64,000 nucleotides of DNA from Ohtaekwangia koreensis (GCF_900167975.1 NZ_FUZU01000001.1:3123331-3187330), one strand, 5' to 3'; positions 26,565 to 37,400 are shown, counted from the first letter of the stretch. The notes: generated by a model not told the origin, from the sequence alone. Numbers and translations are program-made.

Positions 26565-27770
26565 TTAAGCCATTCGTGTGTCTCCGCTGGGAATCGGAAA
26601 ATCCCCGACCGGTGGTCGTATACGCGCAGGCATTGTCGGTCGCATGCGTGTACGCCACGTTGCTATATTTGACTGAATGAAATTATACCTTGCCGGTGAA
26701 CGTTGCTGGAGTACAGAAGGATTTGTAATGAATGTAGCGATCGATTCAGCAAAATCTTCACTGGGGCCTCCGTCAACGGCATATCTGGATACAGGCTGCT
26801 CGTTTAACGTAGGATCAAACCAACGCGATGTCGTGATGATGTGCTGCGAAGGCAATTGTGTTTGATTGGCTATAGCAGCGCGTACGGCAGGCTGCCCTAT
26901 ATCATATAGCACCTCCGGATTTCCAACCCATCCGACAGCCGCTTTGAATTGTACAAACGTCTGATTGTTCTGCGAAGCCATGGCAGCTTCCGCTACACCA
27001 TGTCCTAGTTCATGCGTGATGGTGCGCGCTACATCTCTGCTTCGATCCGGTGATGCAATCGGAGCCCCCTGCTGTGTGTTTATACCGATTGCCGGGTTTG
27101 TCGATCCACTGAATGCTTCAAATATAGTGAGGTTGCCTGCACCAAAAGAAGCACCTATAGATGTATCCGGAATGCCGGCCCCAGTTGCATCAGGCTCGTA
27201 TGCTACTTTAAAAAAAGTTATATTCGTGATGGTAGGTACTGCCCCCATTACGCTGGCCATGTTTTCAATTCCATCTATGATACTGGTATAGTCTCCTGAC
27301 GCGCTTCCGGGATCCCACGACTGCCACCCGGTAATCGTTACAGGCGGTATACCTCTCCGCGTGCTACGCAGCTCCTGCTCTTGTTGTGTACCAGTATGAA
27401 CATCGACAACACCAAAGTTCAGCATGACATACGCATCGAATTCCTTCCTGGTAATGTTACCCGTAGGCCTGAACCGCGACTTTTGATTTGCCGAAAATAA
27501 ACTTCCGGGAGCCGTGGCTGGTGCTGCTTGTCGTTGAATTAATAGTGTATTATTTCGTTGTTGAATAAACGATGCGAATGGCTTTAGCCGAAGTGTTCCC
27601 CCATCGTCACTATAATTTTTGCGTGGCATAAAGCTCACCTCCGGAATGTGCGGAATCTTATCTACCTCTGAGGCACTGATTATATCTCCAACGTGTAATG
27701 CGTTATTCGAGCATACTTGTGATGAAGGTGTCACGCTGGCAGATTGTGATATAGTAGTTTGCTCATGCAT
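26565..27770 (-). CDS. eCIS-associated zinc metalloprotease-like cargo
   Basis: The 401-residue product carries HELGH (253-257), a HExxH zinc site with upstream hydrophobic residues, and a later SEDFAESIATF (around 338) that could supply the third acidic ligand of a gluzincin-type site. This predicts a zinc protease cleaving proteins in a target cell or environment. It lacks a full DUF4157 domain but keeps the short LKPFASFIQQR (62-72) seen in the neighbouring cargo, followed by LLIQR. It lies 47 bp after the M14-type gene and 51 bp before the OmpA-like cargo gene, in the same orientation. No immunity-type partner is evident. Confidence 0.75.
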   Translation of the reverse strand: MHEQTTISQSASVTPSSQVCSNNALHVGDIISASEVDKIPHIPEVSFMPRKNYSDDGGTLRLKPFASFIQQRNNTLLIQRQAAPATAPGSLFSANQKSRFRPTGNITRKEFDAYVMLNFGVVDVHTGTQQEQELRSTRRGIPPVTITGWQSWDPGSASGDYTSIIDGIENMASVMGAVPTITNITFFKVAYEPDATGAGIPDTSIGASFGAGNLTIFEAFSGSTNPAIGINTQQGAPIASPDRSRDVARTITHELGHGVAEAAMASQNNQTFVQFKAAVGWVGNPEVLYDIGQPAVRAAIANQTQLPSQHIITTSRWFDPTLNEQPVSRYAVDGGPSEDFAESIATFITNPSVLQQRSPARYNFIQSNIATWRTRMRPTMPARIRPPVGDFPIPSGDTRMA

Positions 27771-27816
27771 CTATTTACAGTATGGTATATATATTATAGT
27801 TTATAACAGTATATGG

Positions 27817-29337
27817 TTAAGGGCAAGCCGGTGGAGTATTTTGCTCTACCTGATTTGGCCCCAAAAATATTTCACGTATAGCATCCACATGTGCCTGCAC
27901 AACGATCCGCCTTGCTTCCTGTTGTGCTTGTGTTTGCATGTCCTGTATACGTTGCCCGCGTGGCATCTCTATAGTAATGATGCGCATAGCCTGACGGTTG
28001 CGTGACGGATTCGATGCATCACAGACTGCAGTACTTCCCCAGCCACCGAGACTGACACCTTCACCCCGATGATCGGCCGTAGGTTCGCCTCTGCTCCTGC
28101 GTTGACGCTGTCCAGGTTGTGCAATCGCGGGGTCAAGTGCATACGTAGTATTCTCACGAGATGTACCCAAACGATTACCGCTTACAGCTGCACCACGGCT
28201 TTGTGCCAGGCGTGCCATTTCCAGTGCTAACGCTCTATCGGAAGTATATCCTAAGGCAATTTGATTTTGATCTGTTCTCGGATCAGCAAAAATTCCAGCA
28301 GCACTATCACTATGCATAGCATGTACACTTACGATTCTGCTGGGCCTGATGCTATTGATAAGATTCAGCAACATTATATTTTCACGTTCTATAGGCCTGG
28401 CTCTGCTATCCAGTGAAGTAGCCGGATCAAACGATCTTCCGAATTCCGGCATCTGCCGATTCGGATCTACACCGCGGGCACCGGTATATCTCCCTACGTT
28501 TGTGTCTGCCCGGATCGCTGCAGGATCGCTCTCCCGTATAGCTGCGTTATCCGGAAACAAACGCGGTACAATAGTAACAGTATAGTAAGGTCGCGGTCCG
28601 GTTCGCAATTGATTAAGCAATGTCTCAACAACTTCAATTCCCGATAACTCAGAGCCATGTACCCCTCCCAACACCAATGCCTGGTTACTGGTTGTTCCTG
28701 TAAACTGAAATGCATCTATACTCCTGTTGCCAGCAGAATCTCCAAGATGAATGGGTGCCGGTCCACTTCTGGGTAACGCTTCGGCATGTGTAGAATATTG
28801 CCTGTCGGTATGCTCGGTAATTATTCGCTGGACAGATGTATGGTGTGTTTTTTGTTGAAGCGTATGTGTTAACTCGTGCGCCAGTAACCGTTTACCCGCT
28901 AAAGACTCCGGTGTATATTTACCGGAATTAAAGTATATATCATTCCCAACGGTAAAAGCTTGCGCGTTCAGCGCCTCAGATAATTGGGAGGCCTCTTTAC
29001 CCGCATGAATATGTACCTTGGAAAAATCCGCACCAAAACGACTCTCCATAAAACTTTTGGTCGGTATATCTAGCGGATTACCAGTACCTCGTGTTGATGT
29101 TATTCTATTACTGACGGAATCTGGAATAACATCAGTGCCACCAGACATTTCTTTCTTCTGAATAAATGAAGTAAGTGGCTTTGGTTGGGCATTTTTGTCT
29201 TCGTAATAAAGACGTTTCCGTTGCACAAAATTGTTCGCAACCATATCAATAGCCTTACCAGGCATTGTGATCGCTTTAACACCAATCGCGGAGGAAGCCG
29301 GTTGCGTTTTTTGTGTGGACGTTAAATGCTCATGCAT
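27817..29337 (-). CDS. eCIS cargo with DUF4157 leader and M14-type zinc carboxypeptidase domain
   Basis: The 506-residue protein has the shared leader (KPLTSFIQKKE at 53-63) and DUF4157 with HELTH (154-158). After residue 200 it becomes an M14-type domain: GGVHGSELSG gives zinc ligands His227 and Glu230, DPNRQMPEFG is the substrate carboxylate region, IVSVHAMHS supplies the third His (339 or 342), and ITIEMPR places the catalytic Glu at 457. Such enzymes include murein-peptide amidases (MpaA) and carboxypeptidases, so the likely target is a peptide or peptidoglycan stem. Fusion to an eCIS leader implies delivery to another cell or compartment. The chemistry is well supported by motif; the target is inferred. 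Confidence 0.85.
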   Translation of the reverse strand: MHEHLTSTQKTQPASSAIGVKAITMPGKAIDMVANNFVQRKRLYYEDKNAQPKPLTSFIQKKEMSGGTDVIPDSVSNRITSTRGTGNPLDIPTKSFMESRFGADFSKVHIHAGKEASQLSEALNAQAFTVGNDIYFNSGKYTPESLAGKRLLAHELTHTLQQKTHHTSVQRIITEHTDRQYSTHAEALPRSGPAPIHLGDSAGNRSIDAFQFTGTTSNQALVLGGVHGSELSGIEVVETLLNQLRTGPRPYYTVTIVPRLFPDNAAIRESDPAAIRADTNVGRYTGARGVDPNRQMPEFGRSFDPATSLDSRARPIERENIMLLNLINSIRPSRIVSVHAMHSDSAAGIFADPRTDQNQIALGYTSDRALALEMARLAQSRGAAVSGNRLGTSRENTTYALDPAIAQPGQRQRRSRGEPTADHRGEGVSLGGWGSTAVCDASNPSRNRQAMRIITIEMPRGQRIQDMQTQAQQEARRIVVQAHVDAIREIFLGPNQVEQNTPPACP

Positions 29338-29421
29338 TAATAATATACTATTGATGTACTATTAAATTTATTTTACAAGCAACCGAGACTCAAAAAGGTG
29401 AGTAGCATATTATTCACCTGA

Positions 29422-30009
29422 CTAATTCCTGCCCCATTCCTTATTAAGGTTTTGCTTTAATCCTTCAATTTCTTCATCTCTACTTTCCGGTTCTTTGTAT
29501 ACTGTATAAGGTATATTTAATACTGTTGCCAAGAAAAAGGCAGCTAAATCCTTTATGCGATATTTATAGGCATTTCCTTGCATGGCTTCCCTACTTCCTT
29601 CATAATACACACTGCCTGTATTTTGTAATAGAGAACTGAAGTCCTTCACAATGGCTTGTCCTAATGCCACTACATGTTGTCCCGTTCCTCCATTAAGGAA
29701 GCCAGGGAGCCCCCAAATGTTTGCATTCACACTTCCGCCTTGTCCTAGAATAGAAGCATATAATTGAGAAAGTTCATTTTTTAAATTGTCAGGAGGAAAA
29801 TTTTTTTCTTTTAGAAATAAGATTTCTGAACTTAAAAAACGTGCTTCTTCCGGAGCGTCATGATCCGTGATCAATTCATAAAGCTTATCACGATTTCCTG
29901 GATAACTCCATATTTCATTTAGCAAGGTTTCATCCATTCTGAGAAAGAGCTCTATAAATCCATATCGAAGTAAAGTTGATACTATATCCTCATTTCTATA
30001 GGCTTCCAT
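29422..30009 (-). CDS. Unknown 195-residue protein in the cargo island
   Basis: Not recognised. No signal peptide, membrane helix or leader motif is visible. The first half is helical and charged (EDIVSTLLRYGFIELFLRMD); the second half has NANIWGLPGFLNGGTGQH and ends in a charged tail. Unlike its neighbours it has no DUF4157 or SFIQ leader, and its DNA is more AT-rich, which suggests separate origin. It sits 24 bp after the DUF4157 gene at 30034. The layout toxin-then-small-protein suits an immunity or accessory protein, but that is inference from position only. Confidence 0.6.
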   Translation of the reverse strand: MEAYRNEDIVSTLLRYGFIELFLRMDETLLNEIWSYPGNRDKLYELITDHDAPEEARFLSSEILFLKEKNFPPDNLKNELSQLYASILGQGGSVNANIWGLPGFLNGGTGQHVVALGQAIVKDFSSLLQNTGSVYYEGSREAMQGNAYKYRIKDLAAFFLATVLNIPYTVYKEPESRDEEIEGLKQNLNKEWGRN

Positions 30010-30033
30010 AATTCATGCTTTATAGGCTTAATA

Positions 30034-31536
30034 TCATGCTCTTTCATCTGTTAATTGACTACTAGGAATCCACCCATCACGACCAACATGTGGGCCATCC
30101 ACTACACGGATAAATACCATACCCGCCAATGCAGGATCTGGTGAAGCGCTACGCATGATATGAACACGGGTACCGGTTGGTAATAAACGTGCCGGAAGAT
30201 TTCCCGGAAGATGTTGATTAAGATTTATATTATTAACATTTGTAATCTTCACGTCTACGGCCCGTAAGGGTATATTTGCTGTACCTGCTGAAGTACTTCC
30301 TGAATTCCATATTTCAGTAGACTTTATAAATGTAGATGTCGGGACACCACGTGAGGCAATTTGAAATGGTATTTTTGTTAAGGCTCCTGCTGCATCGGTT
30401 CTCCACCCCCATCTTACGGACCCATAATACATACCAGTTTGTACTCCTTCAAATGCAAATGCCGTAGTTTCAAAAATTTGACCTGAATTTACATTAGCAT
30501 CATTTAGCCCCGTTTCGTCATGTAGTTTGGCATCGTGTTGTTGTAAGGCACCGCTACTATCAGTAAATCTAAATCCATGTTCTCCCCACGTAGCATTTGG
30601 TGGCAAAGAATTTAACTGCGTTCCTGTAGATCCTTCAACAGCATACAATGGATTATTATTTGTTGCAGACTGATCAATATGAAATCCTTCATCAGTCTCT
30701 CCGGTTGTCGCATTTGTAGTAATAGCAGAAGCAGCTCCAATCGAACGACCTCTCACAGTAGCATCATTATTGATTTGATAGGGCCGACCATTCTTCACAG
30801 AATTTACAATCTGTACAAGACCAATTTTAGTTGCATTAACATTGCTTTGGGGTTTAAATTTCATATCCATAGCAACAGAATGCTGTGCTCCGCTTACACT
30901 GGTTGTATAATTTTCATCTTCCCACTCGCCACCATTAGTCTGCAACGTGGCGCGCTGAATAATCTTTGGTCGCATTGCATTTATTGTACCATTTTGTTGA
31001 ATTGTATGCGTCAGTTCATGCGCCAACAAATGCTTTCCTTTTGATGACTCCGGAGTATATTTCCCCGAATTAAAGTATATATCACTACCAACAGTAAAGG
31101 CCTGTGCGTTTAATTCAGACGAAAGAGTAACTGCATCGCTATTCGTATGAATACGTACCCCCGAGAAGTCTGTACCAAAACGACTTTCCATAAAGCTCTT
31201 GGTCGTTGATGGCAGCGGACTACCACCTCCTTTTGTCGATTGTATTTTACTGGAGACAGCATCGGAGGCAACGGTATTGCTACTGTCGTTTTTTATTTCC
31301 TGTTTCTGTATAAAAGAAGCTAGGGGTTTTCGTTGTGCATGCTCTTCCTCTTCACACTCCGTGCACTTGCGTTGAATCAGTGCATTCTCTTGCATGCGCA
31401 TCACCTGGTCAGCAACGGCATCGGCCTGTGCCTCCATCGGATCATTAACAGCACCTACTGTCAGCTTGCATTGAACGTTTGCTGCTGCTGACTCCATTCC
31501 TATCTTCTCCGTATTTTTTGATGGCCGCATACTCAT
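30034..31536 (-). CDS. eCIS cargo with DUF4157 leader and unassigned C-terminal body
   Basis: The 500-residue protein has the CxxC acidic patch CTECEEEE (58-65), shared RKPLASFIQKQE (69-80) and DUF4157 with HELTH (173-177). From about 195 the body is not a family I can name: it contains NGRPYQINNDATVRG, TGQ/TGE-rich loops and FRFTDSSG, and ends in a small barrel-like domain around GTRVHIMRSAS and GPHVGRDGWIPSSQL that resembles an SH3-type fold. It follows the ATPase gene by 17 bp, so it is the first cargo gene after the machine genes. It may be an unrecognised toxin. Confidence 0.75.
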   Translation of the reverse strand: MSMRPSKNTEKIGMESAAANVQCKLTVGAVNDPMEAQADAVADQVMRMQENALIQRKCTECEEEEHAQRKPLASFIQKQEIKNDSSNTVASDAVSSKIQSTKGGGSPLPSTTKSFMESRFGTDFSGVRIHTNSDAVTLSSELNAQAFTVGSDIYFNSGKYTPESSKGKHLLAHELTHTIQQNGTINAMRPKIIQRATLQTNGGEWEDENYTTSVSGAQHSVAMDMKFKPQSNVNATKIGLVQIVNSVKNGRPYQINNDATVRGRSIGAASAITTNATTGETDEGFHIDQSATNNNPLYAVEGSTGTQLNSLPPNATWGEHGFRFTDSSGALQQHDAKLHDETGLNDANVNSGQIFETTAFAFEGVQTGMYYGSVRWGWRTDAAGALTKIPFQIASRGVPTSTFIKSTEIWNSGSTSAGTANIPLRAVDVKITNVNNINLNQHLPGNLPARLLPTGTRVHIMRSASPDPALAGMVFIRVVDGPHVGRDGWIPSSQLTDERA

Positions 31537-31553
31537 ATATAGTATATTTATAA

Positions 31554-33032
31554 TTACATCGTCTTACCTTCTTTCTTAAACTCTTTGCGGATACCTTGTA
31601 GCAAGTCATCGATCGTGATGACTTTATCATTACGATTCAACGCCAGCAACGAAGCATACTGTACTATATTCATGATCGATCCTCCGGAGAGTTCATATTG
31701 CTGGGCTATACGTTCCATATCACTGCTGGGGGGAGGCTGACATGCCGAACTGAAAGCACTGTTCCAAAGACGAAGTCGTTCTCGGGGTTGCGGTTTCTGA
31801 AAATGTATAATGGATTGCAATCGTCTTGTGAACGCTTCATCAACGTTGTTTCTCATATTGGAAGCGAGTACTACTAGTCCCGGGTAATCCTCAAGTCGTT
31901 GCAGCAGGTATGCAATTTCCTGGTTGGCATATTTATCATGGGCATCCGATATACCTGTACGTTTTCCAAAGAGCGCATCGGCCTCATCAAAAAATAAAAT
32001 CCAGTTTTTATTTTCCGCTTTGCGGAATACCTTTTCCAGATTCTTTTCCGTCTCTCCTATAAATTTAGAAATGACCATTGACAAATCAACGCGGTATACA
32101 TCGAGATTATATAGTTTGCCCAGCAGCGCTGCCGTAAGTGTTTTACCGGTTCCGGGAGGTCCATGAAATAGAGCTTTGTAACCTGGCTTGAGTTTCTTAT
32201 CCATTCCCCATTCTTCATATAGCGTACGACCATGCTTGAGCCATACCCGAAGCTCATCAAGTTGTTGTGCAGTAAACTCATCTACTACCAAGTCACTCCA
32301 TTCCATTTTGGTAGCCAGGCGCTTTGCAGGAAACTCCGTGCTGAAGGTTGGCTTGCGTACATTTCCCGTTGTAAAGAAATCGACATACTCTTCTGTTATC
32401 AGAATAGAACTGCTATAGAATGGTTCGCTGGCTTGTCCTTGTTCAAGGCTGATGATGTTATGAGCCGCGAAGATGTGATCCGGTTCAAATAATTTATATA
32501 CCCGAAATCGGTAACTAAGATCATTACCTGCCAGTAAAAAAAGTGCTGTTTCGATGGTGGGTATAAATCCACTATGCCGGCTTCCTTTCACGCCACCGAA
32601 TTCAGTATAGCCTCTTCCCAATGCTTTATTGACAGAGAAAAATACATCCAGTAAGTGAGGTTGCACGTGTGGAATTATCGCCAGGATCAATACCAATCGT
32701 TCGTCCGCATTAAGTTTATAATAGTTGACGAACTCTGCATAAATAGAGGTATCGTTGGCAAGGTCCGGTATAGATATAGTATCTTGTATAGTGGAAGGAT
32801 CTTTAGTGGACTGTGTGGAAGCGCCTTTGGGTGTGCCTCTGTTCAATATCTTATTGATCCAGCTATGCTCTTCTTCCTGCTGAATTTCAAATTTCTCCTT
32901 CGGAAAGTAATCTTGCAGCCGTTCATTTACAACGCGCGCGAACCATGCGATCTCGCGTGCAAGCGTTTCTGCATTGCGGTCCAGCGGGGCGGCTGTCATT
33001 GCGGATTCTGACAGGATTATTTCTTGTCCCAT
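31554..33032 (-). CDS. eCIS AAA+ ATPase (Afp15-like)
   Basis: The product is about 492 residues if started at 33032 (MGQEIILSESAM); an upstream ATG at 33071 extends it by 13 and overlaps the tape-measure gene by 29 bp. The N-terminal half is family-specific; the C-terminal half is an AAA+ module with Walker A GPPGTGKT (about 291-298), Walker B ILFFDEADALFG (Asp-Glu near 349-350) and an arginine-finger region DEAFTRRLQS. Afp15-type ATPases are needed for assembly or loading of extracellular contractile particles and take the place held by ClpV in T6SS. It separates the structural genes from the cargo genes. Confidence 0.88.
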   Translation of the reverse strand: MGQEIILSESAMTAAPLDRNAETLAREIAWFARVVNERLQDYFPKEKFEIQQEEEHSWINKILNRGTPKGASTQSTKDPSTIQDTISIPDLANDTSIYAEFVNYYKLNADERLVLILAIIPHVQPHLLDVFFSVNKALGRGYTEFGGVKGSRHSGFIPTIETALFLLAGNDLSYRFRVYKLFEPDHIFAAHNIISLEQGQASEPFYSSSILITEEYVDFFTTGNVRKPTFSTEFPAKRLATKMEWSDLVVDEFTAQQLDELRVWLKHGRTLYEEWGMDKKLKPGYKALFHGPPGTGKTLTAALLGKLYNLDVYRVDLSMVISKFIGETEKNLEKVFRKAENKNWILFFDEADALFGKRTGISDAHDKYANQEIAYLLQRLEDYPGLVVLASNMRNNVDEAFTRRLQSIIHFQKPQPRERLRLWNSAFSSACQPPPSSDMERIAQQYELSGGSIMNIVQYASLLALNRNDKVITIDDLLQGIRKEFKKEGKTM

Positions 33033-33042
33033 ACTTTCATTT

Positions 33043-34404
33043 TTACCATTCAACATAAATTGGATAGTCATTCCATGGCATCATGATAACAGAATATCCC
33101 CAGGGAATTTTATCGAGCAACACATCTATAGTCTTTCGTTCCACTCGTAGTTGCCAATGCATATTGGTTCTAACGAGTACGCCATCGCGAACGAGAAAAG
33201 CATCCCGTAGTCCTTGAGTTGAACTATTTCTCAAAGCACTCCAATGTTCAATAACAGCACGCAATAAAACCTCAGCTTCGGCAAGGTCTTCACGACTAAG
33301 TTCAGCATTTACAGGTATTGGTTCTTCTAGTGGTACTCCGCATATAATTTTCTCCAGTACCAGACTATATTCAGGAATGTATTCTTCACCCGTACCAAGA
33401 AACCCTACAAGTTGCACAGCTTTGTACTGCGCAGGCTTATTTTTCCAGGCAACACCTTCCAGCAACCCAAGCTTCTGAAAAAAAGGACGAAGGAACTGCG
33501 CCAGTAAAATAACACCGCCGTGCTTTGTTATATATTTTTCGTCAGTGACGATCGTATCATGAACGAATGGGGCAACCTTACCCTCTGCTGTAGATTCAGG
33601 TAAACCTGAACTTGCTTTTATGTTCCGCCAAGCTTCCACTATACTTTGTGAATAGGCCGCGTTATCAATAAATAGATCAGGTATTGATCTGTCAAATACA
33701 GATTGAAAGGAATCCTTGGTATAGCCTTTACTTGAAAGCCAGGGGATCGCCTTTAACAGAACCGTTGTAATGAAAGACTTTGTCTTTTCTGTATACATTT
33801 CGTGCCCTATATATTTTTCAATCTTGCGAATCCATTCCTCTATCAGTATAATTCCTTGCGTGAGTTCGGTAACCATAATGGCAACAGCATCTTGCACTTC
33901 GCTATTCAACTGAAATACAATTCTGCTCCACATGGCAGCATTCGTGCAATTCGCCTCTAGAAATGATTTTACTTCATGAGGATGCTCCTTTACCAATACC
34001 CGTGCAATGTCATTTAAAATGACATCATTTTGATCAACCCACCAGGGTGTTGTTCCGTGTAACAATATATATTTGAACAATTCCAACTGCGAATGTCCGA
34101 CAGAAGTCCTTCGTTCATGATTTGGAAGAGCCGCTATTTTTTGCACTAATGCCTTTTCAAATTTATCCGCGAAGATATCCACGAACGTATCCTGAAAGGA
34201 ATGCGAACTAAATATACCCAAGTCGAATGCCAGTGTATCAATCTGAACGGAATCACTTTCGGGTATATATTTCGAACATACACGATCCATTACTTCTTCG
34301 ATCCGTTGTTGAAAAGTCTGAGCAAAATTATGACGCATGCCAAGCGCCTGCCCTTCGTCAGGACAATGGATCTCAATCTGTAATTGATTTACTATATGTT
34401 TCAT
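33043..34404 (-). CDS. eCIS tape-measure protein (Afp14-like)
   Basis: The 453-residue protein begins with the recognisable IEIHCPDEGQALGMRHNF pattern of contractile-injection-system tape measures and has FLRPFFQKLGLLEG around 310 as in that family. The protein sets tube length by spanning the lumen during assembly. It is mostly helical and relatively short compared with the large Afp14 type. Start is the ATG at 34404. It is 24 bp after the giant baseplate gene. Confidence 0.8.
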   Translation of the reverse strand: MKHIVNQLQIEIHCPDEGQALGMRHNFAQTFQQRIEEVMDRVCSKYIPESDSVQIDTLAFDLGIFSSHSFQDTFVDIFADKFEKALVQKIAALPNHERRTSVGHSQLELFKYILLHGTTPWWVDQNDVILNDIARVLVKEHPHEVKSFLEANCTNAAMWSRIVFQLNSEVQDAVAIMVTELTQGIILIEEWIRKIEKYIGHEMYTEKTKSFITTVLLKAIPWLSSKGYTKDSFQSVFDRSIPDLFIDNAAYSQSIVEAWRNIKASSGLPESTAEGKVAPFVHDTIVTDEKYITKHGGVILLAQFLRPFFQKLGLLEGVAWKNKPAQYKAVQLVGFLGTGEEYIPEYSLVLEKIICGVPLEEPIPVNAELSREDLAEAEVLLRAVIEHWSALRNSSTQGLRDAFLVRDGVLVRTNMHWQLRVERKTIDVLLDKIPWGYSVIMMPWNDYPIYVEW

Positions 34405-34428
34405 GTTCCAATGCTTTTAAAGAGATCA

Positions 34429-37400
34429 TTATTCTCCGCTGCATTCGTCTTCACAGCAACCACATGGTTTCAAGGTATTGATCGCTTCTACTAACGGATT
34501 AACATATTCGTAGGACGGCATTTCAGTAAGTGCCATTTCTTTAAGCCATTGCTGGTATACTTTTTCAAATTGCTGCATCTCGCTTGTACCAATCCAGATC
34601 ACTTTCACATGTACATGTGCCGGTGCCTCGGACTGAATTGTCTTCTCTACCAACGCTCTGAACGTTGGATCCCGAAAGCGCTTTGGCCAGCAAGGCAGTA
34701 TCGCGGTGGCCCGGAATGAATACGGATCCTCATTATGGTCACAGGGATTTTCCTCGCAGTATAGATCGAGTTCAAATGCAAAGAACCTCATCAGGTTTTG
34801 AATCTCAATCTCGATATCATTCGGCACCGATTCATTGTTCTCTATTTGTTGCCGCGTTCTTTTGTTGAACACGAACAGACTTTGTGCCAACACTGTATCA
34901 TTTTCACCATGAATGGTAAAGCTATATTTCAAATCCCCGGGTTCTTCCTGCTGGTTTGAAACAATCTCGTAGCTTATGCGCTCGGAACCATACTCCTGTA
35001 AATCGCGAACACGCTTTGCCAGTGATTCGTATCGTCTGAACTTAAGTGGTATGGGCTCTTCACCTTCTTCGAGTGAAACCTCCTGGAAGAGTATAGATTG
35101 ATCGTACTTTTGTGATGCCGGATTCAATCTGAAATACTCAAGAACCCAGGGCATTTTGTCATAACACTTCCGTGCCGGAATTCTTCTGATTTTCTTGCGG
35201 TAATTCGGCACTTCTGTTTCTTCCAGTCCTTTGGCGCGATCACACTCATCCAGGCACACATCGAGTAATTTTACTTCTATACTTGCATTGCCCTCATCCA
35301 ATACTTCATCGAATTTAGGACGCAGCAGTATATGTTCTACCAGGTGAAGTCCTTCATTGTCGTTCATGCGATCGATCAACTGCTGCAGACGTTTATATAC
35401 TTTCTCCCGGTCCTGACGTGAATTGAATTTCTCACTATATGCTAGCACTACCGCTTGTTCTTCATCCGTATTGTCCCAAAGCTCGAATGAAAATGTTCCA
35501 ACTTTGCCGGCCGATTTCCGAGTATGATGTTTCAGGTCGTCCTGGAAATTAAAGTATTTGCGCTCATCCGCATACGTCAAAATCTCATTGATTAAAAGGT
35601 CGGTGCAACATCCTTCAATCACGTCTACACTTGTGAGTAGTATTTCTTTTGTTTGTGGATCTATAATTTTAATAACGTTCAGTGGCTTGCCGGATTTGTT
35701 AAGCTTTTGTGATGAAGTATTTGTTTTAGAATCCGTTACCAGAAGCGGCTCCACTACCAGGAAGTCAAGGGACAATGTATTGCGGTCTGCGCATTTAAAT
35801 CCAAGTAAGCGGCTTACTCTTCTTTCCGCTCCGGATACATTTTCAGTGTCCCATATATCTGTGCGCGCATAGTTATAGCCTTTACCACGATTTGTACTGA
35901 TCTTATAGTACTCGCCATGCGCAAGTATCCTGATCTTATCCGCTACAAGACGTTGCTCTACTTTATAGGGCGTTAGCCATCGTGCTATATTTTCATACTC
36001 AGTAAGATCTTCACTGAAGCGTGCGAGCATATGATTCAGAAATTTATTCCTCCGTACCAGGAATTTCTTGGGAGTTTCCACCAGGTTTTCCAGCACTTGC
36101 GTGAAGTCATTCAGAATCTGGTCCCAATGATCGGCACCTCGCCCCTGGTGATCGATCAGTAATTTTTGAAGGTCATCTATTTGCGTTAATGGGCGCGTAT
36201 AGTAAGTATGATCAACCGAGTCATCGAACGTAAACAGATCTTTTATATGATTGAGCTGCACAAGATAATCCGCCATCAACTGTTCAAAGAAAAGCAGGTA
36301 GCCCTTGAGTTGCAAAGCCTGTACTTTCCTTTTATCGGAAGCATCTGCCGGTAACCCTGCACGCTCGCTTACACCATAGCACATCGGAAGTGATTCTGTG
36401 ATGGGATAATAGTCTTCAAGCTCCATATACTCTCCGGTAGGTACTGGCAGATCGCGCTCTACACCTTCCAGTTTATATTTACGCTCCAATACCTTATGAT
36501 CGTTGAACATCTTCAGCATACACTCCGGCTTCCTGTCATTTGGCGATCCAAGGTTATAGGTGATGAAGTCACGCTGCTTGCAAAACATCATGGTAGACAT
36601 GGCAGGCTGTATCCTGGCGATCTTCTTCTCCTCTTGCAAAAAGGTGACCCATTCATTAAAATAATTTCTTCCGCTGCTATCATCATCAAAACCCAGGAAC
36701 GGAAGCCGTAGATATGTAATTGCTTTTACACCGGGTATATCTGCAATTTCGCTTATGATATCCGACAAGCGTATATCGCGGTACAGATCGGTCTTCTCCA
36801 GTTCCACCGTTTCTATAAAGCCATGTTTCAATGCAGGACCTTCAAATATTTCATCTATAGTATATCCCTTTTCCATCATTTGTCCGATGGTATAAAAAGG
36901 AACAGAGGGTGTAAAGTATCGGTAAATGGTGAAATATATAGCCGCTAACACAACATCGGGATCGGCATATTCTTCCAACGCAATGGAACCTGCTATACCA
37001 AAGTCTTCGTATTCCACTGCCTGCACGCTCAGGAAATCTTCGCACAGATTACGGTGACCGGTAAGACGTTCGATCACACGCTGGCGGACTTCGTCACGTT
37101 CTTCATTCCGGATCACATCTTCTTCATACTCTACCATTACATTATAGAGTCCCTCAAATTCCACGATCTTGGAAGGTGTAAAAGGTATAGCACGGATCAA
37201 TGCTATATTTTCTTCATATGATTTTCTCCGTGCCTCCCGCTTGACTTTCTTTTTTTCAAGCTTGGTGCGTTCGGTGATGAGCAGATCTTTCTCTTCACCA
37301 TCTTCCATGGCATCGATCTTCACGGTAAGCTCGGCTATCTTGACTTCCAGTTCAGTGATTTTTGTATTCACTTTCGTAATCGCTTCCTGGAGTTTTGCTA

